From NCBI GenBank assembly GCA_016234485.1, contig JACRBL010000051.1, forward strand, positions 62,001 to 126,000: 64,000 nucleotides of DNA, given 5' to 3'. The notes under the pieces are model-generated. The model was not told the origin of the DNA. It worked only from the letters and a program-made list of their open reading frames with translations, and made no database searches. The stretch comes from Chloroflexota bacterium. GTDB taxonomy: Bacteria; Chloroflexota; Anaerolineae; Anaerolineales; Villigracilaceae. Of this stretch, positions 33,679 through 41,432 are shown piece after piece (position 1 is the first letter of the stretch; each line of letters opens with the position of its first letter). The position numbers and the translations under genes were made by a program.

Positions 33679-35385
33679 ATGGATTTCAAGTTGCCACCCA
33701 CGATCGCCGAAATGACGCAGATGGGTTGGGCGGAGATCGAACCGCTCTACCAGCAATTGGAACGCGTCAAACTCACGGCAGCGAACGTAGACGCGTGGCT
33801 GGCGAACTGGTCGCGCTTGAGCGAGATCGTGTACGAACAAAGCAACCGACTCGCGGTGGCTGCGTCGGTGAATACCAACGACCAGGAAGCGGAGAAAAAA
33901 TACAACGAACACACCGACGCGATTCTCATGCCCTCGCGTCCGTATGACCAGCGCCTGAAAGAAAAGTTGCTCGCCAGCGGAATCACCCCCGCGGGCATGG
34001 AAATTCCACTGCGCGCCATGCGCGCCGAGACCGCACTCTATCGCGAATCTAATTTGCCTTTGCTGGCCGAGGAACAAAAACTCACCACCGATTACGACCA
34101 AGTCATCGGCGCGCAGACCGCAGGGTGGAACGGCAAGGAACGCACCTTCACCGAAATGCAAAAAATGCTGGTGGACGAAAACGACCGCGAAGTGCGCGAG
34201 GTCTCGTGGCGGCTGATGCGCGAACGCCTGTTGGCAGATAAGCCCACCATCCACAAGTTGTGGAAAAAAATGTTCGCACTGCGCCAGCAGATCGCGGCCA
34301 ACGCCGAAAAGCCCGATTATCGCGCCTACGTTTGGGATCAAAAAGCGCGCTTCGATTACACGCCGCGCGACTGCCGAGTCTTTCACACGTCCATCGAAAA
34401 AGTAGTTGTCCCTGCCGCGAGCCGCGTTTACGAACGCCGCAAAAAGAAGATGGGCATCAAGACGATCCGTCCCTGGGACGAGTACGTTGACCCGCTGGCG
34501 CGCCCCGCCCTCCGTCCGTTTCGACGCGTCACGCAACTCGCTTCGGGCGCGGCCAACATCTTCGACCGTCTCGACCCGACGCTCGGTCAATATTTCCGCA
34601 TGATGATCGCCGAGAATCTGCTCGACCTTAAAAGCCGCAAACACAAAACCGAGGGCGCGTATTGCACCTGGTTCGAACTCACGCGCAAGCCCTTCATCTT
34701 AATGAACGCGGTCGGCATTCACTACGACGTGCAGACCCTGCTCCACGAAAGCGGACACGCCTTCCACTCGATGGAGATGGCGAACCTGCCCTACATCATG
34801 CAACGCAACCCGCCGATGGAATTTCAAGAGATCGCCTCGCTGGCGATGGAACTCCTCGCCGCGCCCTACCTGACGGATAGCGGACTCTACGAGCCCGCCG
34901 AGGCCGCCCGCGCCCGCATCGAAACCCTCGAGGACATTTTGCTCGGCCTGCCCTACATGGCGCTGGTGGACGCCTTTCAGCATTGGATCTACGAAAACCC
35001 ATCGCGCGGCGCCGACCCGAAAAAGTGCGACGCCAAATGGAACAAACTTCACGCCCGCTTTATCCCCGACGTGGATTACACCGACATCGAAATCTACCGT
35101 CCCACCCAATGGCATCGCCAGGGACATATCCTGCAAAGTCCCTTCTATTACATTGAATACGCCATCGCCCAACTCGGCGCGGTGCAGATCTGGGCGAACG
35201 CGCTCAAGGATCAATCCGCCGCGTTGCAGACCTACCGCCACGCCCTCGCCCTCGGCGCGACCGCGTCCATCCCCGACCTATTCGCGGCCGCGGGCGCCAA
35301 ACTCGCCTTCGACCGCCGCACCCTCCAATCCGCTGTGGATTTGATCGAATCGCAGATCGCGGAATTGGAGAAGGTGGCAGGCTAA
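33679..35385 (+). CDS. M3-family oligoendopeptidase (PepF-like)
   Basis: This is a cytoplasmic zinc metallopeptidase that cleaves short peptides, 568 aa, close to the usual PepF size. The zinc motif HESGH is at residues 356-360 (LLHESGHAFHSMEMANLPY), with the third ligand Glu in the following EFQEIASLAMELLAAPYL helix. The C-terminal DYTDIEIYRPTQWHRQGHIL and FYYIEYAIAQLGAVQIW blocks are typical of oligoendopeptidase F. It starts one codon after the Nudix gene. With the opp importer and M20 peptidase in the window it fits peptide utilisation. Confidence 0.9.
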   Translation: MDFKLPPTIAEMTQMGWAEIEPLYQQLERVKLTAANVDAWLANWSRLSEIVYEQSNRLAVAASVNTNDQEAEKKYNEHTDAILMPSRPYDQRLKEKLLASGITPAGMEIPLRAMRAETALYRESNLPLLAEEQKLTTDYDQVIGAQTAGWNGKERTFTEMQKMLVDENDREVREVSWRLMRERLLADKPTIHKLWKKMFALRQQIAANAEKPDYRAYVWDQKARFDYTPRDCRVFHTSIEKVVVPAASRVYERRKKKMGIKTIRPWDEYVDPLARPALRPFRRVTQLASGAANIFDRLDPTLGQYFRMMIAENLLDLKSRKHKTEGAYCTWFELTRKPFILMNAVGIHYDVQTLLHESGHAFHSMEMANLPYIMQRNPPMEFQEIASLAMELLAAPYLTDSGLYEPAEAARARIETLEDILLGLPYMALVDAFQHWIYENPSRGADPKKCDAKWNKLHARFIPDVDYTDIEIYRPTQWHRQGHILQSPFYYIEYAIAQLGAVQIWANALKDQSAALQTYRHALALGATASIPDLFAAAGAKLAFDRRTLQSAVDLIESQIAELEKVAG

Positions 35386-35421
35386 GGTAAAATAGAGCCA
35401 AATTCCTTATCGGAGATTCTC

Positions 35422-36447
35422 TTGGCCGAAACCCTGAAGATCGTTATACCCATGGCCGGGTGGGGGACTCGCATGAGGCCGCACACATACAGCAAGCCCA
35501 AGCCCCTCGTCAGCGTGGCAGGAAAAACCACGCTCGAACACTTATTAGACATGTTCGCCAGCGCGCCCAACGCGCAACAGGCCGAATATGTTTTCATCGT
35601 GGGGCCGTACCTCGGCGAAACGCAAATCCCCGCCTTCCTCCACAAAAAATTTCCGCACATGAAAACCCATTTCGTGACCCAACACGAGATGAAAGGCCAG
35701 TCGCACGCCCTCGCCCTCGCGCGGGACTTATTCCGCGGCCCGACCATCGTCTGCTTCTCCGACACGTTGATGGACGCCGACTTCTCGCATCTCGCGGACG
35801 GGGAGGCGGACGCGGTCGCCTGGGTGATGCCCCACCCCGATCCGCGTCGCTTCGGCGTGGCGGAACTGGGCGCGGACGGATTGGTGACGCGCTTCATCGA
35901 GAAGCCGCAATCTGTCGAAAACAACCTCGTCGTGGTGGGATGCTACTACTTCAAAGAAGGCGCGCAACTGATCGCCGCCATAGATGAGCAGATCCAACGC
36001 GGCGTGATGCTCAAAAATGAATACTTCCTCACCGACGCCATCACCATCATGATCGAACAAGGCGCCAAAGTGCGGACTCAATCCATCCACACCTGGCTCG
36101 ATACAGGGACAATCGAAGCGACGCTGGAGACCAATCGCTCGTTGTTGGAGAAGGCAAGTACACAGGTACACACGTACACAGGTACACAGGTGATCGAACC
36201 TGTTTTCATCCACCCGAGCGCGGAGATCAGGAACTCGGTCATCGGGCCGCATGTCTCCATCGGCGCGAACTGCAAGATCGAAGATAGCAAGATCGAAGAC
36301 AGCATCATCGAAAACGGGACGCAAATCACGCGCGCCGCGCTCACCCACTCGCTCATCGGCGCCAACTGCCGCGTGGAAGGCAAGGCGCTCCCCAAAGAAT
36401 CCTCGTCGCTGAACATCGGCGATAACAGCGCTGTATTTCATCCATAA
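35422..36447 (+). CDS. Sugar-nucleotide nucleotidyltransferase with C-terminal beta-helix
   Basis: This enzyme would couple a sugar-1-phosphate to an NTP, 341 aa. TTG 35422 is taken as the start because GGAG precedes it and IPMAGWGTRMRPHTYSKPKP (the GxGTRxRP nucleotidyltransferase signature) follows within 10 residues. Residues 1-235 form the nucleotidyltransferase domain. Residues about 255-335 form a left-handed beta-helix (IGPHVSIGANCKIEDSKIED). The two are joined by a linker encoded by a CAGGTACACA-type repeat (36160-36195; STQVHTYTGTQV). The substrate might be glucose-1-phosphate or a similar sugar. Confidence 0.85.
   Translation: MAETLKIVIPMAGWGTRMRPHTYSKPKPLVSVAGKTTLEHLLDMFASAPNAQQAEYVFIVGPYLGETQIPAFLHKKFPHMKTHFVTQHEMKGQSHALALARDLFRGPTIVCFSDTLMDADFSHLADGEADAVAWVMPHPDPRRFGVAELGADGLVTRFIEKPQSVENNLVVVGCYYFKEGAQLIAAIDEQIQRGVMLKNEYFLTDAITIMIEQGAKVRTQSIHTWLDTGTIEATLETNRSLLEKASTQVHTYTGTQVIEPVFIHPSAEIRNSVIGPHVSIGANCKIEDSKIEDSIIENGTQITRAALTHSLIGANCRVEGKALPKESSSLNIGDNSAVFHP
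36160..36195 (+). repeat. In-frame ACACAGGT repeat inside the nucleotidyltransferase gene
   Basis: About four units of the 8-10 base form (ACACAGGT / ACACACGT) are read in frame as the interdomain linker STQVHTYTGTQV. The same style of short tandem repeat occurs between genes at 15639-15735 and 17200-17276. Confidence 0.65.
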
Positions 36448-36454
36448 CTTATTT

Positions 36455-36536
36455 CGTCATTGCGAGGGCGTACTCGCCCGAAGCAATCTCCTCGTATGAA
36501 GGCAGATTGCTTCGTCGCTTCGCTCCTCGCAATGAC
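36455..36536. repeat. Dispersed palindromic element, copy D
   Basis: CGTCATTGCGAG and CTCGCAATGACA arms enclose GAAGCAATCTC and AGATTGCTTC. It is 82 bp, between the nucleotidyltransferase stop and the aminotransferase ribosome site. Confidence 0.8.
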
Positions 36537-36557
36537 AGATAACAACAAGGAGACTCA

Positions 36558-37736
36558 ATGACCGAAATCGGAAGCACAAAATATCTCTCCCAGCGCGTCG
36601 CGGGACTCAAACCCAGCGGCATCCGTAAATTCTTCGATATCGCCGCCACGATGAAAGACGTCATCTCGCTCGGAATCGGCGAACCCGACTTCACCACGCC
36701 GAAACCGATCCTCGAGGCGGGCATCCGCTCGCTTTCGCAAGGCGAGACGCATTACACGTCCAACTCTGGCAAGCTCGAATTACGCCAGGCCATCGCCGAT
36801 AACATTTTCAAACTCTACGGCGTGAAGTACGATCCGATCACCGAGGTCATCGCCACCGTGGGCGTCTCAGAAGCGCTGTACCTGACAATGACCGCCATCC
36901 TCGATCAGGGCGACGAAGTCATCATCCCCACGCCATGTTTCGTTTCGTATCAAGCAGAGGTGATCCTGGCGGGCGGCGTCCCTGTGGAAATCCCCGCCCG
37001 CATGGAAAACAATTTTCAGGTGGACCCCGCCGAGATCCGCGCCGCCATCACGCCGCGCACCAAGGCCATCTTCGTCGGCTATCCCAGCAACCCCACCGGC
37101 GCCGTCGCCACGCGCGAGACGTTGATGGAGATCGCCCAACTCGCCGAGCAAAACGACCTCGTGCTGATCTCCGATGAAATTTACGACCGCCTCGTTTATG
37201 GTTTTCAACACGTCTGTGTGCCGGCCCTCGGCGAAAGCATCAAACGCCGCACCATCCTGCTGGGCGGCTTCTCGAAAGATTACGCCATGACGGGCTGGCG
37301 CATCGGCTACGCGGCCGGCCCCGCCGACCTCATTAAGGGACTCGTCCGCATCCATCAATACACCATCATGTCCGCGCCTACCACCGCGCAGGATGCCGCC
37401 CTCGAAGCCCTGAAGACGGGCGAACCCTTCGTGCAGGAAATGGTGACCGAATACGACCGCCGCCGCCGTCTGCTCGTGGACGGACTCAACCGCCTCGGCC
37501 TCGCGACCTTTGAGCCGCGCGGCGCGTTCTACGCGTTTCCCAACATCCGCGCCTCCGGCATGGACGACGAGACCTTCGCCGAAAAACTCCTCAAAGAGGA
37601 ACACGTGGCCGTCGTGCCAGGCAACGCCTTCGGCCCCGGCGGAGAGGGCTTTGTCCGCGCCTGCTACGCCACCGAGTACGGCAAGATCGAAGAGGCCCTG
37701 GAGCGGATGGAACGGTTTATGCAGAGGTATGGCTAA
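36558..37736 (+). CDS. PLP-dependent class I/II aminotransferase
   Basis: This is a fold-type I aminotransferase, 392 aa, resembling aspartate/aromatic aminotransferases. AAGGAG precedes the ATG. ISLGIGEPDFTTPKPI is the N-terminal substrate block, VGYPSNPTGAVATRETLMEI the central motif and LGGFSKDYAMTGWRIGYAAG carries the PLP-binding Lys. The Arg for the alpha-carboxylate is in GFVRACYATEYG near the C-terminus. The amino acid substrate cannot be fixed from the sequence. The bidirectional terminator at 37814-37846 follows. Confidence 0.9.
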   Translation: MTEIGSTKYLSQRVAGLKPSGIRKFFDIAATMKDVISLGIGEPDFTTPKPILEAGIRSLSQGETHYTSNSGKLELRQAIADNIFKLYGVKYDPITEVIATVGVSEALYLTMTAILDQGDEVIIPTPCFVSYQAEVILAGGVPVEIPARMENNFQVDPAEIRAAITPRTKAIFVGYPSNPTGAVATRETLMEIAQLAEQNDLVLISDEIYDRLVYGFQHVCVPALGESIKRRTILLGGFSKDYAMTGWRIGYAAGPADLIKGLVRIHQYTIMSAPTTAQDAALEALKTGEPFVQEMVTEYDRRRRLLVDGLNRLGLATFEPRGAFYAFPNIRASGMDDETFAEKLLKEEHVAVVPGNAFGPGGEGFVRACYATEYGKIEEALERMERFMQRYG

Positions 37737-37813
37737 CGAGGATGCGTCGCACTCTCACGTGTAAGGTCCTCTCAAGGTAAGGCGCGACGCATTGTTACGT
37801 GACAAGAATCAAA

Positions 37814-37846
37814 AATCCCCGCGAGATTGCTCGCGGGGATTTCTTT
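37814..37846. terminator. Bidirectional terminator between the aminotransferase and cold-shock genes
   Basis: AATCCCCGCGA and TCGCGGGGATT form an 11-bp stem with T-rich flanks on plus (TTCTTTG) and on minus (TTTTTG), serving two convergent genes. Confidence 0.88.
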
Positions 37847-37860
37847 GTCTTATGGTTAGA

Positions 37861-38073
37861 CTAGCTGACGAGGGTGACGTTGCTGGCCTGCGGGCCTTTG
37901 GGACCCTGCTCGACCGTGAACTCGACCTTCTGGCCTTCGTTCAGGTTCTTGAAGCCTTCAGACTGGATGGCAGAGAAGTGGACGAACACGTCCTTGCCGC
38001 CTTCGCGCTCGATGAAGCCGTAGCCTTTGCTACCGTTGAACCACTTGACTGTTCCAATGATACGTTCGGACAT
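37861..38073 (-). CDS. cspA: Cold-shock protein
   Basis: This is a single-domain nucleic acid chaperone, 70 aa. ATG 38073 follows AAGGAG; the frame further upstream is untranslated leader. RNP1 is KGYGFIERE and RNP2 is VFVHFSAI, with [10 protein letters not shown] before them. The 5' leader of about 150 nt, starting from the promoter at 38228-38256, is long, as is normal for temperature-responsive csp mRNAs. The gene ends at the bidirectional terminator. Confidence 0.95.
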   Translation of the reverse strand: MSERIIGTVKWFNGSKGYGFIEREGGKDVFVHFSAIQSEGFKNLNEGQKVEFTVEQGPKGPQASNVTLVS

Positions 38074-38227
38074 TTTATTTGCTCCTTTTGCAAATAGGAA
38101 AAGATGGATCGGGTACTCAATTTGTCCGAACGGAGCAGGTAAAACAAAACGACTCACGGAGCGTTCCCATGAGCCGACCTTGCCTTCTTACTACCAAAGC
38201 GAACTTACTGGTAACCGTTAGGCCGCA

Positions 38228-38256
38228 ACTTTATCATGGGACGTTATTTGAGTCAA
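38228..38256 (-). promoter_or_regulatory. Sigma-70-type promoter of the cold-shock gene
   Basis: On the minus strand TTGACT (38256-38251) and TAAAGT (38233-38228) are 17 bp apart. The -10 is weak, with TGATAAAGT around it. Confidence 0.6.
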
Positions 38257-38380
38257 TACAAAATGGAATATCGTCGGCACGGACTCGAAAGTCTCCGACT
38301 TTCGAGCGCCCTCTGGAAAAGAACGCGAGTAGAATAGCCATTGCAAAGAATTGACCTCGTGCAAAATCGAATCTGGCGTT

Positions 38381-38418
38381 GTTCGGCAGTTCGATTTGCT
38401 TGGCAAATCGTGCCGAAC
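38381..38418. repeat. Two-stem hairpin, shared with 20059-20096
   Basis: GTTCGGCA and TGCCGAAC form the outer stem; CGATTTGC and GCAAATCG the inner stem. The inner core is identical to the copy at 20059-20096. Confidence 0.65.
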
Positions 38419-38562
38419 GCCCAGCAGTGCAACTGCTGGAGGAACCCAGACCGAACCGGTTTCTCGGCAGTTGAACTGCCGAGCCCCCAGCAGTGCAATT
38501 GCTAGAGGAACTCAGACCTTTCGCAAGCGCTCCTAAAAACCCTCCGCACACAGGAAATAACC

Positions 38563-39879
38563 ATGGCCGAAACGCCCATCTACGCCCGCCCCGTTGAGAT
38601 TCTCCAACGCCTGATCCAATTCAACACCACCAACCCGCCGGGCAATGAGGCCGCCTGCATCGCCTACGCCCGCGGCCTGCTCACCGACGCGGGCATCGAG
38701 TCGCTCATCGTCGAAAAGGTTCAAAACCGTCCCAACCTCATCGCCCGCATTGAAGGCTCTGGCAAGGCTCCGCCCCTTCTGCTCTACGGCCACGTGGACG
38801 TAGTGACCACCGACAAACAAAAATGGGACCAGCCCCCCTTTGAAGGCAAACTGCTCGACGGCTACGTGTGGGGACGCGGCGCGCTCGACATGAAGGGCGG
38901 CGTGGCCATGATGCTTTCCGCATTCCTGCGCGCCAAAGCCGAGGGACTGCAACCGCCCGGCGACATTCTGCTCGCCATCGTCAGCGACGAGGAAGCGGGC
39001 GGCGACGTGGGCGCGAAATTCCTCGTCGAGGAACACCCCGACCTGTTCAAAGATGTCCGCTACGCGCTGGGCGAATTTGGCGGCTTCACCCTGCACCTCG
39101 GCGGCAAACGTCTCTACCCGATTATGATCGCCGAAAAGCAAATCTGTTGGATCAAGGCCACCTTCCGCGGCCAGGGCGGACACGGCTCCATGCCTGTACG
39201 GGGCGGCGCGATGGCGCGTCTCGGCCGCGCGCTTCGGCAGTTGGACGAAAACGGCCTGCCCATCCACGTCACCCCGCCCGCCCGTATGATGATCGAAGCG
39301 ATGTCGTCCGCGTTGGGCGGCTTCACGGGCGCGATCATCGGCCAGTTGGCAAATCCGGCGCTCGCAAATTCGATCCTTAAACTGCTTGGCGAACGCGGCA
39401 AAATCTTCGGCCCGCTGCTACGCAACACCGTCAGCCCCACGATGCTCACCGCCAGCGAAAAGGTCAACGTGATCCCCAGCGAAGTCTCCGTGGAGATGGA
39501 CGGGCGACTCCTGCCTGGCTACAAACCCGAAGACATGCTGACCGAACTGCGCGCCATCCTCGACCCTGGCGTGGACCTTGAGATGGCGCGCCACGACCCG
39601 GGTCCCGCGGAACCGAATATGGGCCTCTTCGACACCCTGAGCGGAATCCTGCGCGAGGCCGACCCACAGGGCATCCCCATCCCGCTCATCCTCAGCGGCG
39701 TAACGGACGCGCGCTTCTTCTCGCGGCTCGGCATCCAGACCTATGGCTTTTTGCCGATGACCCTGCCCGAAGATTTCAACTTCACCAGCATCATCCACTC
39801 GGCCAACGAACGCGTCCCCGCCGCGGCCATTGAGTTTGGCGCGCAGGCCATGTACGAGGCCTTGAAACGGTTTTCATAA
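38563..39879 (+). CDS. M20-family metallopeptidase
   Basis: This is a di-zinc amidohydrolase/peptidase, 438 aa, of the ArgE/DapE/CPG2-type family. AGGAAATAACC precedes the ATG. Metal and catalytic residues: LLLYGHVDVVTTDKQKWDQP (His, Asp), VWGRGALDMKGGVAMML (bridging Asp), SDEEAGGDVGAKF (Glu base and Glu ligand). The dimerisation lid domain spans about residues 205-330 and the last His is in SIIHSANERVPA. It may cleave dipeptides or deacylate amino acids. It is separated from the cold-shock gene by the hairpin cluster. Confidence 0.9.
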   Translation: MAETPIYARPVEILQRLIQFNTTNPPGNEAACIAYARGLLTDAGIESLIVEKVQNRPNLIARIEGSGKAPPLLLYGHVDVVTTDKQKWDQPPFEGKLLDGYVWGRGALDMKGGVAMMLSAFLRAKAEGLQPPGDILLAIVSDEEAGGDVGAKFLVEEHPDLFKDVRYALGEFGGFTLHLGGKRLYPIMIAEKQICWIKATFRGQGGHGSMPVRGGAMARLGRALRQLDENGLPIHVTPPARMMIEAMSSALGGFTGAIIGQLANPALANSILKLLGERGKIFGPLLRNTVSPTMLTASEKVNVIPSEVSVEMDGRLLPGYKPEDMLTELRAILDPGVDLEMARHDPGPAEPNMGLFDTLSGILREADPQGIPIPLILSGVTDARFFSRLGIQTYGFLPMTLPEDFNFTSIIHSANERVPAAAIEFGAQAMYEALKRFS

Positions 39880-39955
39880 AAAGCCGCTCGGATTGAAATT
39901 TCAAACACTATAGACATCATTGCCAACCATGTATCGCATACGAAAGGGATAATTC

Positions 39956-40690
39956 ATGAAAACTCTTGGGATTGACGTGGGCGGTTCGGCCTTGAAAGGC
40001 GCGCCCGTGGACCTGGAAACGGGGAAACTGCTGGCGGAGCGCGTCCGCATTAAGACGCCGAAAGGCGCGGAACCCAAACCGATAGCCCAGGTGGCCGCGG
40101 AGATCGCCCAGGCATTTAACTGGACGGGGCCGATCGGCATCGGCTTCCCCGCGCCGATCAAAAACGGGGTGGCGATGATGGCCGCCAACATCTCGGACAA
40201 GTGGGTGGGCGTGAACGCCGACAAGCTGTTCACCAAAGTGACGGGTTGCGCGTGCGCCGTCATCAACGATGCCGACGCGGCCGGGCTGGCCGAGATGAAG
40301 TTCGGCGCGGGCAAAGGTCAGCAAGGCACGGTCATTATGATCACGCTCGGCACGGGCATCGGGTCGGCGATCTTCCATCAGGGCCACCTTGTGCCAAACA
40401 CTGAATTTGGTCACATGGAAATGGATGGCATGGACGCGGAACATCGCGCCGCGGCCGCCATCCGCGAGATCAAGAAACTCTCCTGGAAAAAATACGCCAA
40501 ACGCCTGAACGATTATCTCGCGCAGATGGAAAAATTATTCTGGCCTGACCTGTTCATCATCGGCGGCGGCATCAGCAAGGATTCGGAGAAATTCATCCCC
40601 CTGCTCAAAGTGCAGACGCGCGTCGTCCCCGCGCAACTCTTCAATGAAGCGGGTATCGTCGGCGCGGCGCTGGCGGCCCCGGATTCTTGA
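39956..40690 (+). CDS. ppgK: Polyphosphate glucokinase (ROK family)
   Basis: This enzyme phosphorylates glucose using inorganic polyphosphate (and usually ATP), 244 aa. [20 protein letters not shown] is the N-terminal phosphate-binding motif. [37 protein letters not shown] and the PPGK-specific [18 protein letters not shown] block with [14 protein letters not shown] follow. The ROK zinc finger is absent, as in other PPGK. It is 77 bp after the M20 peptidase. Confidence 0.92.
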   Translation: MKTLGIDVGGSALKGAPVDLETGKLLAERVRIKTPKGAEPKPIAQVAAEIAQAFNWTGPIGIGFPAPIKNGVAMMAANISDKWVGVNADKLFTKVTGCACAVINDADAAGLAEMKFGAGKGQQGTVIMITLGTGIGSAIFHQGHLVPNTEFGHMEMDGMDAEHRAAAAIREIKKLSWKKYAKRLNDYLAQMEKLFWPDLFIIGGGISKDSEKFIPLLKVQTRVVPAQLFNEAGIVGAALAAPDS

Positions 40691-40717
40691 TTTTAAGGAA
40701 TGTGAAATCAGGCCAAA

Positions 40718-41374
40718 ATGACAATCCACAGCATCCCTCAAATCGGCGGCGTTTTACGCAATGCCGTTGTTTTCAATTTCAGAAATAGTCGCGAGAAGAT
40801 GCTGCGCGCCGAACTCATCCCCGCACAAACCGAGCGCTTCTTTGACCTGCTTGAAAAACGAAAAGTTGAATATGCGCTTGTAAACGGAATTGCCCTTTTG
40901 ACCTACGTGGAGGGACGCAACACGCAGGATATTGACCTCATCATGGCATTGCCTTCGCTATCAAAACTGCCAGAGATCAAAATCGAGAGCGAGGATATGT
41001 ACTTTGCGCGGGGCAAATTTGGTGAACTACAAATTGACATCCTGCTCACGAAGAATCCGCTGTTTGCGAAAGTGGAAAAGAAATACACTGCGACTAAAAA
41101 ATTCATGGATCGAAAAATTCGCTGTGCGACTGTTGAAGGGCTGATTCTGTTGAAATTATTCGCTCTGCCATCGCTGTATCGTCAGGGAAGTTTCGAGCGC
41201 GTGGGAATTTACGAAAACGACACTGCCACGCTGATGAATGCCTTCAATCCTAAAATGGAACCGCTACTCAAAGAGTTGGGCAAGCATCTGAACGAAACCG
41301 ACTTGAAGTCCGCGCGCAGTATTGTTGCCGAAATCGAATCCCGTATTCAGCGATTTCGGAAAGCAGGCAAGTAA
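40718..41374 (+). CDS. Nucleotidyltransferase-fold (MNT-like) protein
   Basis: This 218 aa protein resembles orphan nucleotidyltransferases of the AbiEii/MNT superfamily. The signature is YALVNGIALLTYVEGRNTQD followed by IDLIMAL (GG-like NG, then DxD), near residues 47-75; a third acidic position is in LQIDILLTKN. The C-terminal half is helical. Such domains occur as toxins, as antitoxins paired with HEPN proteins, or as enzymes. No partner gene is beside it. The base composition is slightly more AT-rich than the neighbours. The ribosome site is weak, so the start could be a later Met (MLRAELIPAQ). Confidence 0.65.
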   Translation: MTIHSIPQIGGVLRNAVVFNFRNSREKMLRAELIPAQTERFFDLLEKRKVEYALVNGIALLTYVEGRNTQDIDLIMALPSLSKLPEIKIESEDMYFARGKFGELQIDILLTKNPLFAKVEKKYTATKKFMDRKIRCATVEGLILLKLFALPSLYRQGSFERVGIYENDTATLMNAFNPKMEPLLKELGKHLNETDLKSARSIVAEIESRIQRFRKAGK

Positions 41375-41385
41375 CCAAAACCAGG

Positions 41386-41412
41386 CTTCGGAAGTTTTTG
41401 AAACTTCCGAAG
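41386..41412 (+). terminator. Hairpin between the nucleotidyltransferase and dehydrogenase genes
   Basis: CTTCGGAAGTTT and AAACTTCCGAAG form a perfect 12-bp stem with a 3-base loop, followed by TCTTT. It sits just before the ribosome site of the next gene. Confidence 0.6.
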
Positions 41413-41432
41413 TCTTTAAACGGAGACTCACC

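Larger units (their letters stand above)
38074..38562. other. 489-bp divergent region with csp leader, promoter and hairpin cluster
   Basis: 38074-38227 is the probable csp leader. 38228-38256 is its promoter. 38284-38306 is a CTCGAAAGT/ACTTTCGAG hairpin. 38381-38418 is the two-stem hairpin shared with 20059. Three further hairpins follow (38421-38440 with CCAGCAGT/ACTGCTGG; 38463-38483 with CTCGGCAGT/ACTGCCGAG; and an imperfect copy CCAGCAGTGCAATTGCTAG near 38486-38504). No reading frame is convincing. Confidence 0.6.

Noticed and set aside
33232-34644. Long open frame (470 codons) on the minus strand opposite the Nudix and M3 peptidase genes
   Set aside because: It mirrors codon phase of the real G/C-rich genes on the plus strand, has no recognisable domain, and the plus-strand genes have clear catalytic motifs.
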